Source of the DNA: Monomorium pharaonis
Taxonomy: Eukaryota > Arthropoda > Insecta > Hymenoptera > Formicidae
Assembly: GCF_013373865.1 (NCBI RefSeq)
Contig: NC_050469.1
Location: 25,036,046 to 25,100,045 of the forward strand
Direction: 5' to 3'
DNA: 64,000 nucleotides
Of the stretch, positions 12,367 to 24,318 are shown one piece after another. The notes under the pieces were generated by a model. The model ran no database searches and had not been told where the DNA came from. It was given only the letters and a program-made list of their open reading frames with translations. Position 1 is the first letter of the stretch; every line of letters starts with the position of its first letter. The position numbers and the translations under genes were made by a program.

Positions 12367-15363
12367 TATTGTCAATATATATTGTAATACTTGCAATCTG
12401 TATTTGTACATAGCATTAACTATAATTACTGTACACATTCGAATTACAAAATTTTATTTCACATACATCAGATTGAGAATTATAGTTACAATTATTAAGG
12501 GGCTCTGAAATTAGGGCTTTTTATATTGTGACAAGGGGTAGATTTGAATTTATACATTGCACAATTTGATGAATATTTTATTTGGACGTTATTTTCATAA
12601 TATTTTTGGATGTTTAATCAAAATTTTATTCAAATATAAAATTTACGTAAAAAAATAAATGTAAATTGATTAAAATATATTCGTTAATTTTCTGAGATTT
12701 CTGATTTTATAATATATATAATAAGTTCTTGTCATTAGTAGTTATTATTTCCTAACAAAAACTATTAACTTTAATACATTTATTAAATTTTAATATAAAA
12801 AGTGAAATATTTTAAAGAAAGATTTGATATTCTGATAATTTTCACATTACAGTTTACACAACAGTTATATAAAAAGATAATGGGAAACACAGTATTGTAT
12901 TCAGTGTCAACTGTCGACTGCTTTAACATTGACAAATACGGCACAATACTAAATCTGCATACAGCAGGCGCGAAATGGACACAGATGTTCAATGCTTTTC
13001 GCAATTTCGATTAATCTTGGATGTAATATCAGAACAAATACGGAAGCAATAATCGATGCGTAAACTAAAATTGAGCTTGGCTGTTGACTTCTTTTTCGTC
13101 GGAGAAAAAGAATTAAAATAAAACGCGACTTCGTAATGTCGATTGGCCGACTGTGATTTATCGATTTATCGCGGCGCACGAAATTACCGCGAGTTCAAGG
13201 AATTTAACGTACTTATCCCGCGCTGAATGCGCGCGAATCGCAAAAGGCAACAGCTATTGGATCCCTAGAAAGAAACGAATTGCTAACGACTGTCGTAGCC
13301 AATGCTGAAATATTCTGTATTGGTTCGATAAAAGTTAGATTATAAGTCTTATACTGCTCACGGTAAGTCACCCGCGCGCAACTCTCAACTCAGCCGCATA
13401 GCTTGCATTTTTCAATAAGACGTCTTATTCGCGCTACGTTTAGGTTTCGTTCGTTCTGTCCTTGACGTCGATCGTAAAATTCATTACGATTTCACGGCTC
13501 CCTGCCTCGGTATTTCGAGAACTCGTGAAATCTCGCGCGGGAAATCATTACTTGTCTAATTATCGGGTTTCCTCCCATTCAATCTTCGAGAAGAATTGAT
13601 GTTTCTGAAATATTTTTTTATAAGATACCTTTATCTTTTTTTAAATTTAATGTAAATAGATTTAAGTGTCTGATCTTTTTAAAATATAAAATAAAAGTCC
13701 ATAAAAAAGTTACAGCAGTTCTGCTCACAAAAATGGCCTGCTTCTTTTAGATTGTCATATATAGCGATACGTAAAAAAGTAGCCAAGAAATCTTTTCAGC
13801 GGAGATATGCGTGCACGGCATGCAAAGTGTGAAATATTCGCGCAAAGCCTGACAAGATAATATTCAATTTACGTAACGGAGACTCGTGATTCTGATAGAT
13901 CGTTCGCCCGAAAACATGTGCTCCCGTCTTCCATCTGCTTGACACGATCTCGCCTTGCGTGCTCGATAACCTCGAACGTTGCTTCTCTCATCGAGACACG
14001 CACTTCCTCGTTCCCATTCAGACAGAATGGGACGGATAGCCTGTGTAAATCGCGCGGCTCGCGCGACGTAGGAAGCTACTTAACCCCACCACTTCACGAA
14101 CGCTCATTATCCGGCATAATGATATGGCACCGTGCGTGCGGCGGCAGCTTGCGACCGCGATTCAGCCGCTTCAATAGAAACGCGAATCGGTTACCGGATT
14201 GCGGGACGAAGGGTGGGGAAGAATTCATGAGGATCCGGAGGAGGAACAGAGACGTACCTCTTTTGTTCCTCGGCGGTCTTTGCGACCGGCGACATGTCAA
14301 ACGATCTCCCCTCCCTCCCCCCTTACTCTCTATTCTCAGAATATAAACAAAGAGCCCGGCTGCACAGAGAGCTAGAAGCAAGTATAATGTCCCTCCTGAT
14401 CTACCATCCCTCCTCCCGCGATTTACGGCGTTCCTCGTTCTACATGATCCATACCATCGTGCGTCTTCGTCCTTTCCGCGGAACTTCACTTTTCCTCTCT
14501 CGCTCCCGTGCTTTCCCACCTTCTCATCCTTCTCACTTTCCGTCTTTCATTTCCCCCTCTCTCCTTTGCGTTGCGCCCCCTCTTTCTCGTCCCTTTCTTA
14601 CTCTTTGGGCAGCTTCTTTGCATTGTCAGAGAGCCTTCGGCGAGATCTTAATTCCTCTTTGCCAGCTCCATTCCCGGACTTCTCGAGCGTGAAATCGGCG
14701 CTGCGTCGTGGACCCGCGCTCAGCTCGCTTTTCTCATCGAGAAGCCCGTGACAATTCGTAAGAATAAGACCGTGTCCCATTATCGGATCAAGATATTATC
14801 ATAATTGCCCGGAGCTTTGAGTTGCGTCCGTGAGGAACTGCCAAAGATTTAAAATTAAAGCAAATACGAAATTAAGATTGCGAGATAACGATCGCCCGTA
14901 CTCGGGCATTTATAATTGTTTAAATCACAAAAGTATAGGTACATGAGACGTAACACCGAGACATTAAACATGAGTAAGTAAATTTTATAAAAAGAAAGAT
15001 ATATTCGAGGTCAATTTGAAGCAACTTCTTAACACAATTATTAAAATATTGATAATTTCTCGAATTATTAGCAATTAAGATTTTCTAACAGATGAAGTAC
15101 AATAGACGACAGAAGAAATTAATTTTAGCTAAAATATAATTATTGAAATGTTTTGTCATTAAGATATTAGTGTGCAAATTCTACATTCTATACAATGCAT
15201 ACTGTGCATATTTATAAATATGTATGTATTTATATACAGACTTAAAGCTCTATCTTTCCTCTTTAAAATAAATTTTTAAAAACTTTTCTACGTGACCATT
15301 TAATTGTAAAAAATGATATACACAGTCTCTCGAACTTACTGTCGTGTCACCAATTAATAGACG

Positions 15364-15979
15364 GAAGCTGGCACGACATTCTATTAATATAAAAAAAAAT
15401 TGCAGTTCTAGTAGCACTGTCCATAGTTCTTGAGTTCTTTATAAAAATAAAAAAAATATCCTAACTTTGCTCAGCACAACACCTTCCCTATAAAGTACAA
15501 GAAAGCAATAAATATTATCATTTTTAATATCAGTTCCAGATAGCGCTGCTAGAGTTCTACCATTATATGTAATATCAAAAAATTTAATGATTTCCTTTTT
15601 TTCTACACTTTTAATATTAAATACAGTGCGACATTAGATAAAAAGTGTTGTGCTGAGTATTTATGATAATTCTAGCGACAATTTTCGGTGGTACTTATAC
15701 AGTTCTATGCTTTGTAATCATTTTTAAACAGGATTCCGGCGAGTAAACATTTTAAAATAATTTTTTAATGTTCGAAATCAGCGCGACACTTTTTGTCTAA
15801 TTGTAAGTGTCGTGGCGTTTAATATTAACAGTGTAGAAAAAAAGAAAATTGTTAAAATTTTTATTTATTTATTGCTTTTTTGTACTTTAGAGGGAAGGTA
15901 TCGTACTAACTTCACGAAGTTGTGGAAAGTGCTACTAAAATTCTAATTTTTCTAATTAATAGAATGTTGTGCCAGCTTC
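15364..15979. mobile_element. Long-inverted-repeat element, about 616 bp
   Basis: The ends are GAAGCTGGCACGACATTCT and the inverted copy AGAATGTTGTGCCAGCTTC. Inverted similarity continues inward through ACCTTCCCTNTAAAGTACAA, AAAGCAATAAATA, TTTTTTTCTACACT and AAAAAGTGTNGNGCTGA. The left arm carries extra segments rich in AGTTCY that the right arm lacks. A perfect 13-bp inverted pair, CTCAGCACAACAC (15470-15482) and GTGTTGTGCTGAG (15645-15657), is nested inside the left arm. No open frame and no convincing target duplication were found, so the superfamily is unknown. Confidence 0.8.
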
Positions 15980-17931
15980 ACAGATCCTTAATAGCTTTCT
16001 AATATCATTTCGAGATGAAAATGCTAGAACCAAAATGTCGAATAATTTTTAATGAGAAGAGTTAAAAATTGGCAAATCAAATTATTTGAAATACGCGTTC
16101 TCAGATATGGAACATCGCATAATGAAGATGTTCCTAAATATAACTATTATTTTTTATATAGATTTTACATACATGGTATTATGTGCCATACTTGAATGCG
16201 CTCATCTTAGATAGTTTTATTTGCACTAATTTTAACTCTTTTCATTTAAAAACTATTGCAGCTTCGATATTTTGGTATTACGATTTTCTCAAAATAATTT
16301 CAGGAATTTTCTATTATCGGGTATCACGATCGAGTGTCACTGTGGAAACTCTTCATATAATATAATAAAAAAAAAATTGCTATTATAATAATTATATTAT
16401 AATTGTGTTGTTAACGAAAAGAATTATTTTGCAAAAGAATTTAAAAGTTTAGGTCCATTGAAAATAATTATGTAAAAAGCTCAAGCTACTTACTAGAATC
16501 CAAAATTTTTGCTGCATTGTTTACTATGTTTGAATTTTTTCTATTTTAATTTAAATCCAACAAAGTTATTTTTAGATCTTTATCTAACTAAAGTTTTAGA
16601 TATTTCTGTAAGATTTTTTTTTTGATGAAGATATAACAGATAATATCTCAATTTCTCTAAAGCAAAAATTTATATATATTTATGATAAAAATTTTTGCGT
16701 GCCACTGTTAAATAAAAAGATATTTGGATGAAAACACATTTTAGACACTCGTAAAATACACTAAAAATTACTTTTCCTTTAACAATTAATAAATACTGAA
16801 TCCTATGGACATCTTATAATATGGATATTAAGAAAATGTCATTATTCTACATATTATATTGATCGAAATAAAAAATCTAGAACGAGCAGAGGTATGGTAA
16901 AAACTTTATCGTTTTAATAACCGCCAATATAATATTTATAACATCACAAAATGCAAGTCTACGTTAATTTTATACTTACTAAATTTTTACTTAAAAAAAA
17001 TAAGATACTCATAATACTTCTAGATTTTAGCTTCGTAAGAGTCTTAGCTTAAGAAGATTTCGCGGAAAAAAGGGATAGTAAGTAATAAAGATAACAGGTT
17101 TTTTGCGGTGCCATCGAGGAACATCGAATGAAATACGGCGACTAGAGAAGAGCTAGCTACAGTTGGAAGTCTAAAACATTTTTGCGGTGGCGTAGGGGAA
17201 CCAAGTTTCCCCTACTCGTGCACGTTCTCCTGTGGATATCCATGACTCTTGGCCTGGGATGAGGGAATTGCTAGTACGAACGTGCGGGAAGTTTAGCGTG
17301 ATCTATTGGCTGAGTTTTCGTAGCGCGGAAGCGCCGTTGGAATTTAACGAGCCACTCAGAATGAATATTTTGTTCTCGCGGACGCGGGTAATGCATGGCC
17401 GCGTTCGGCTTTCCGCGAATTTGTTGCTCAAGGTAATGAAATTGATCTCAATGATCCGCAACCGGCGTCACGAGCTTATAAATAATCGAAAAGACCGGGG
17501 CGTCCAATAAATCGTGCCGCCCCCGCGCGAGCGTTAAGCGCCCGCGATGCGGAGCGACTCGATTTCTATAAAATCGAATGTTCCGTTCGCGGCACTCGGT
17601 GTCGATTCACCGCGCGGCACCACGGCGGTTCGACATTGAGCTTATATCATATTACACGCCCGAGATGATTAAGTAACCTTGCCGCGGTGTGCACCGCGGG
17701 ATTATCGTGCGCATCAAATTAAATTTTCATATCTCGGAAGTTACCGCGCGAGCGAGCCTTTTACGAGTAATATCCCCGTGATTACGAGCGAAGTCGGCGG
17801 CGGCGGTGCCGAAATTGAGATATGTCTTAATTTGCACGCTCGAGTCATCGGATCGTATGACTAGAGTAATCCTCAAAGCATGATCCCGTATAATCCTATA
17901 TGAGTTCGCGGCGAACATCGCAAATGTGATC

Positions 17932-17932
17932 G

Positions 17933-17989
<57 letters not shown>
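17932..17989 (+). repeat. (CT)n microsatellite
   Basis: About 58 bp of nearly pure CT inside a CpG-rich island. The mirror strand reads as Arg-Glu repeats, which are artefactual. Confidence 0.97.
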
Positions 17990-17994
<5 letters not shown>

Positions 17995-19259
17995 CCCTTC
18001 CCTCCTCGTCTCCTTCGCCCCTCGTATCTTCCACGCCGGGCGTAAATATTTTGCGCGACGTCTCTGCCTCGGCACGAGAGGCGTGCAACGCCATCCCGGA
18101 TTAGCCGCGCCCTTACCGAACCCGGCCGAAATTCGACCAGACTGAATTTAATTATTTACTTTTGGCCGCCGCGCGGTAATGGCAGACGTCTGGCCTCGGC
18201 GGCGGATACGATGCCAGACCCGTGGAACCGTGGATCTTTGTTTAATGAATTACCCTTCTCGACGTGGCATTAGATTAAATCCGAAGCAAGTCGATGGACG
18301 TCGGCTGGGTGGCTGGGGTAAATTGATACAAACGACACGCTGCCCATGCTCTTTCCCCCATCTTCCACTGGCTCTCTCTCTCTCTCTCTTTCCTCCCCCC
18401 TCGCTCTCCTTTTCCGACCACCTCCGGCTTACCGTGATTGGAGAAAAGCAAAGGTGTTCGAAGTTATTTCGCCGTCGTATCTCGCCGATCAAAATGCTGA
18501 GAGGTGCGGGGAATTAATCTCGAAAGTACCTCTATTCCGTCAAACGTCACCTACCCCAACGCGTCTCTCTGATAAGTGTACGTCTTGCAAATTGAAATTG
18601 AAGATCGGCAGGTACTCGGGCTCTCCTGCCCTTTTTTCTCCCGAGACCGGTTAAATATAAGGCGCGATAAATAAAATATCCCGATATAACATGGAGGGGA
18701 CGAATGTAAACGGGCGTGGCATATACAAGTTGGCACGCATTATACATCGTGAAACGCGTTTAATAAAATATAAACCTGATTTCCTCAATTATTAAATATA
18801 TAATGGAACGTTACATTTCTATTTTTAATCTCTGACGTAAGGAGTTTGCAGTATTACATTTATAATATTTAAAATATTCTACTCGATTTTCAACAATTCT
18901 TCAAAAGTATACTATTAACAAAAATGTCAATAACTATTTGATCATCGAATCTAAATAATACAAGTCAGATTATTTGAATTTGACAAATGTATAAAAGGTA
19001 CGAGGTATTACCAGAATTTATTTTTTTGTTTATTTAGCCCTCGTACAAGGAGAAAGGGCGTGTGATGGAAAAATGATGAGTTATCGAACATTCCCACTTT
19101 TTTTGTACCGTAGCGTTTCGTTCGATTAGAATTTGTCGAAACCACACAGGACGAATGCTCTGCTTTGAGGTACTTTCTTTCCGTTTGGCGAACGGTAGGT
19201 TTCATGGGATCGATTTATCACGCGCCAATGCATCCGGGAGTCTATCACGGTGCGGCGGC

Positions 19260-19284
19260 GGGGGGGGGGGGGAGGGGGAGGGGG
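19260..19284 (+). repeat. Poly-G run with quadruplex potential
   Basis: G runs of 13, 5 and 5 bases separated by single A residues, preceded by GGCGGC. Adequate for an intramolecular G-quadruplex on the plus strand. Confidence 0.85.
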
Positions 19285-19923
19285 CAGGCGGGAAAACTCG
19301 CGCAACCCGGTTTTTTCGCCGATTCAAAATACCTAATATAAAGTTTTCGCGATTTACGCCGACCGACTTGTTTTTCAGCGCTGTTTATCGCGGAAAACTC
19401 CCGGCCGAATGACGTGCATTTTTCCTGCACGGGGGTTTTTTTTCCACCCCCGCCCCGTCCGGGTCGCCGTCCGGCGAGCGCAGCGGCGGGAATTGCAGCA
19501 GCGTCGTTGCATCGACGTCGGCAGTCGACGTCGGCACTTATTTATTCGCTTCGCGGCTCGTTGGGTTTCACCTATTTCGCCGCGGCAGCTAGTAAATTAA
19601 TTTTAGACAGCGGGGCCAACAAATTTCTTCCGACGGCCAATGAGATGCGGCGAATTACAACGAAGAGGGAAGGAGGGCGAGTGAGAGAAAGACAGAGAGG
19701 GCGAGAGCCCGGCGGGGGCCACCTAAGAGATTATCCTAAGAAAACTTTCACGGGAGTTCCTCGTATCCGGCGTTACCCGGGGTTAAACAATCTACAAAAT
19801 TGAAATAATATGCAGATGTAATTTCGAGTAACTTTATATTGCTCGCCGCGCTGCCCCGGGTCATACCCCTTTCGAGAGTGTCCCAGGGCGGCGCAACTTC
19901 AGGAACGATACCCTCCTTCCTCC

Positions 19924-19953
19924 CTCTCTTCTCTCTCTCTCTCTCTCTCTCTC
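19924..19953 (+). repeat. (CT)n microsatellite
   Basis: About 12 CT units with flanking CCTCTC. A shorter similar tract occurs at 18371-18390. Confidence 0.93.
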
Positions 19954-20617
19954 CAGATCGTCAAGTAACTGCGACTGCGAATGCAAGCGGCGTTTCAGCG
20001 GGGACAAATATTTTTTCAGCGTCAGATCTCGGTTATTATATCTTCTGGTAAATTAAACTTCCGGTTCCTTTCGATTGAGACGCCTTCGCAGATAAACAAG
20101 TTTACCTTCCAGCTGCCTTCGGGCGTGGTTTAAAGGAACGCAGTTGATAAATAAGATATTGGCAAAAGAAATTGAAACGTTAAAATTTGAAGAACAACAT
20201 AAGTACATAATATTCGAAAACATTAAGACAGTCCTGTAACGAAAGCAACATTGGGGAGTATTTAACATTTTTCTACGCTGAAATACTTGTAGAAATGCGG
20301 GACGAAAATAACCGATTGGAAAATCGTATTCGAAATGGCTGAATGTTCCTGAATCCCCCATAGATCTATCGATGTCATGGGACATCCGGCTTCTGGGCGC
20401 GGTCCGCCGCTATCGACCATCGATCGGCTGACCCGCGTGAATTTCAGATTGCCCCTTTTACTTTAGGGTTCATCGTCGCCCATAAATCTCGGTCGTTTCT
20501 TCGCGCGAATAAAACGGGCGACGTTCGAAATGCAGCGGCGGGAATTATCGCGGCTCGCCAGGCAACCGTCGCTGACAATTTCTTACCCAGGGGAGGAATT
20601 CCATTGCCACACGGCGA

Positions 20618-20621
<4 letters not shown>

Positions 20622-20651
<30 letters not shown>
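20622..20651 (+). repeat. (GAC)n trinucleotide repeat
   Basis: About nine GAC units followed by GGC-type variants to 20668. The long frames it creates on both strands (poly-Asp, poly-Val or poly-Thr) are a by-product. Confidence 0.93.
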
Positions 20652-20652
<1 letters not shown>

Positions 20653-21438
20653 GCAACGGCGGCGGCGATCGTTATCCGCGAAAATCGTACTTGCCGTGCG
20701 GCTGCGACGTCGGCTCCAGTTTTACGTCTTGCGGGTTTCTCGCGGCTCGCAAGACCGCGAATTCTTGCCCGTGGCTCGCGTTTAGACAAATTCGCGTAAT
20801 AACGGCGAGAGAGAATGGCGCGCGTGTGTACCCGCTGCCGAAAATGTCCGGTATGCGGGACTGTGTATCGTGTACGGTTTACCGCGGCTTCCAAAATGCC
20901 ATGAATACTCGGGCACGTGGCGCGGTAGGTAGGCACTCGGACCACGAGTGCGAAGAAGTAATATCGATCCGACGTCATCCATCATGGCTCAGTCTATTAA
21001 ACCACCGTACCCTATTTTCCCTCTGACCCCCTTTTCGCAATCACTTTACTCGTCCCGCGTAAACCTTTCTCGCCCCTTTCCGTTTTCCCTTCACGACCCT
21101 AAAATGCGGAGAGCACCCTTTCGATCTCGCGGCGGCTTTGCTTCTTCTCCGTCGCACTCGTTTCTCTTTTATCCGAGGTCAATGTCTCTTTCTTCCGCCA
21201 TCGTTGCTGTTGCTGTCGCTCTTTATCCCCCGACCGACATCACACGAATTTCCTCTCTCTCTCTCTTTCTTCTCTCTCCTCATCATGTCTCCATCGTCCG
21301 ACTCGCTCGGCTCCGAGGTTTTCGTCAGCAACGCCCAACCGAGACAGCTCTGACGGATGCGAGACGGACGCCCTGCTTGAGTTTACACCAGGGCTAATTA
21401 CGATCCTCTCCCTCGAAGGGTACGAGGAAAGGGCGTCG

Positions 21439-21480
21439 TGCCTGCTTGCTTGCCTGCCTGGTTGCCTGCCTGCCTGCCTG
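21439..21480 (+). repeat. (TGCC/TGCT)n tetranucleotide repeat
   Basis: About ten tetranucleotide units of TGCC type with TGCT and GGTT interruptions. Confidence 0.85.
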
Positions 21481-23956
21481 TAGTCGTTTCATGACGGAGA
21501 CGAGGCCCGGACGCGCGGCACGCCAAGTGGCTCGTTCGCGTGCTAGGTGGAAATAAGATTTCGGTGTAACGCGATTTAACGCTGCTCCGTGAATTTTCTC
21601 GTAAGCTGCAGCATGAGGCTGTATTTGTAGCACTCGGTATTTGTCGCCTCGCAACGGCAGCGAAGCGGCAGCTGACCCGCTTCTCGTCGTCGTGGATAAT
21701 ATAATTTAAACCAGCTTCCATTTTAAATGCGACTTGAGCGCATAGATTATGCCGCTGGCGCTCGGGCTACGTGTTAAAGTCAATCCTAAATTTTAAGTGG
21801 CTTTAAGTTTCCCGTGAGACCGGAGTCGCGCTTGGTCACATCGTTCACACGTACCCGCGTGAATTCAACGACCGGTGATCGCACTAGTTTTCGAGCTCAT
21901 GCCGAATAGGGTAGCGTGTTCAAAAATCTGTGCCAGATGCTCGTATCTTTCTGTATAATAAGTGTAGTAACGCGCTCGCTTATTTGTAGCAAAATCTTTT
22001 TATTAAAGGAGAATAAAAATTTTTTTTAAGCGTACATGAATAAAACTTCTTGTTTTATATCTAGAATATCCATATTTTTAAAATATTAAGTATTGAAATG
22101 AGGTCATATTAAACAGACAGAATTTTGTATAATCTTGTATAGTTTTGTTATGAAAAATATATTCTCATTGTTTAGCAATAATTTTTATGTTTGAGAGGAA
22201 AAAATCTGGAATAGAAAACAATAAAATCTTAAAGAATTAGATTTTTTTAATTTATTATTATTATTAAACAATATATCGTATTATGCTCTTTAAATTATTA
22301 TAATATCGAAATAAAAATATAATATTTTGGTGAAATTTAAGATTAACAAAATCTTTAAAGATTAAATTATATATAAGTACACGAGATTATTTACAAGTAA
22401 CTTTTGTAATAGAATAATATTTGAATTATTATTTTGAACTATTTCTTTGCCTTCATAAATTGTCCCTAAGTTCAAAGTATAATTATATCTGAGGACATGT
22501 TGTACCTAAGAACATATAATGTAAAGGCAAATTTGTATGTGAAAAAACTTTAGTTTTAATTTTAAAAGTTTATATTAGTTATAGTGTATCCCATAGGTAG
22601 CTTTTTAATTTCTATTAAATTTTAGTGAAGTATCTTACCTAGGAAACCGATTCAGCAGTAGAATTATTCTAGGCATGGGTTAAAATTCCTTAGAAATACA
22701 AGGAGCTATTCAATAGCAGATTAAACATAATTTTTTCTGTAATTGTACTTAATGTAACACAAAGTCTTAAATTCTTGTTTACATTTCTTGGTGTTATTTT
22801 TTCTCAAAAAAGCGCGATTTCGGATAATTAGAATTTAAAAAAATATTAATAAGGATTTAAAGGAAAGAAAAAGTATTCCAGACAAATGCATTGCTACTTA
22901 CAACTGTTCTCTAAATGTAAAATATATTTAAAAAAAAAAAGTTTATTTTTTTAAGTCTAAAAATCATGAATATAAAATTAAAATGTTATTTTGTCGCCAA
23001 TATTGTATACTGATATGTACATAAAGTAATAATTGAATGGATTAAATAAAAGTTTATGCAATTAAGTAACTAAAAGTAAAATACCATAGACGTTAGCCAC
23101 TGATGAAGCTTTGTATCATGTTAACCGTGTTTGGCGACAATAATTACGTACGGTATTGAATGTAATTAGATTACTGCTGCCTCAGTCAGTTGAAGTTACC
23201 TGCGTAATAGCAACGGCAGGCGAGAGAGCGCTGGACTTTATCTAACTTCCTCTCTGCGTTCTAAATTGACTGCTAAAGATTAACCCCTTAAGTCCGCCTA
23301 ACTCTATTCATGTCGTGTTAGATGAACTTTCGAAAATCAATAATGCGTCCACTCTCTCCTTTTCTCTCACTAGTTCTGCGAGATTGAGAGCAAAAGCAAA
23401 GTTCGACCCCCGCGCGACCAATTTTGCACCAATATTTTCGGCTCGTCGAAGTACAAAGGTCTTTGATATTTCTTAAACAGGACGGGAAAATAAACCGTCA
23501 CTTACGTCGTTCATTAAGAATTCAACATAGTTATTCCTGGGATTATTCAGACGTATTGTAGGTATTAATAATGAGAACAACGCGAGCACTCAGACGCGAA
23601 GGAAATTGCAATAGCAAAACGCAATCCCAAGTAATCGGCTTTGAAGCTCGCGCTTTGTCTTCGGTTCTTTGATCGCAAGAACAAATACGAAGCGTCGTGA
23701 CTTCGATAAATTCCCGTCAGTACTTCTGCTCAATGAGAAATTGATTAGCTCTTGATAATCCTAACAGAGGAAACGATCATCTCATTTCTACTTTGTATTT
23801 GCTAATTGCATAGTGGAATTTTTTTTTGACGAAAGCACTTTCAAATACCAGATTTAGAATTTCAAAATTCTTAGGAGATTGAAATTTGTCATGTTATATA
23901 ATCTCTCTCTCAGAATAATCTTGTTTATGAAAATCTTTTTGTTTTACTGTGTTACC

Positions 23957-24318
23957 CACTGAGAAAAAGTATGATATTGGCGGCTATAATTGCATAATAA
24001 AATAATTATAGTCAGTAATATCATTTTTTAAGTAATTATTACTATATTGGTGCTATGAACATTATTATAGTAATAATGTTTATAGTGGATGCTTATAGTG
24101 ATTGTTTTGCACAGATTACTATGTTAAAATCTCTATTTTGGTTATGGCAACCATATCATAAGTTATATAGATTAATATTATGATTATAAGAACTTTAATA
24201 TAGTTTAAACAAACTATATTAAATTTATATTGTCGAATAACTATAAAAATACGATTGGATCCAAACTACAATTTATAGTGATGTTATTATTTACATTGCA
24301 ACTTTTTTTCTCTTAGTG
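23957..24318. mobile_element. MITE-like element with CACTGAGAAAAA termini
   Basis: A 362-bp AT-rich segment bounded by CACTGAGAAAAAGT and, inverted, CACTAAGAGAAAAAAAGT; TA follows the right end. The interior contains repeated AATTATAGT/TATAGTGAT motifs but no coding frame. The end sequence matches the style of the element at 12168-12366, suggesting one family moved by the same unseen transposase. Confidence 0.6.

Larger units (their letters stand above)
9892..23956. other. Gene-free stretch with CpG-rich islands
   Basis: Outside the listed elements no coding region is supported. CpG-rich islands lie at about 10390-11300, 13860-14830, 17100-18780 and 19190-21960. AT-rich blocks lie at 12370-12950, 14840-17060 and 21960-23100. 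Frames of 130-190 codons occur in the islands but are arginine- or serine-rich with mirror frames on the other strand, typical of CpG-rich non-coding DNA. Confidence 0.5.

Noticed and set aside
13360..13368. ACG/GTAAGT donor-like match
   Set aside because: All three frames just upstream contain stops and no partner acceptor was found. Isolated donor matches are common.
20583..21397. Several 130-150-codon frames near the GAC repeat
   Set aside because: Driven by the triplet repeat and high GC; poly-Asp, poly-Val and poly-Thr only.
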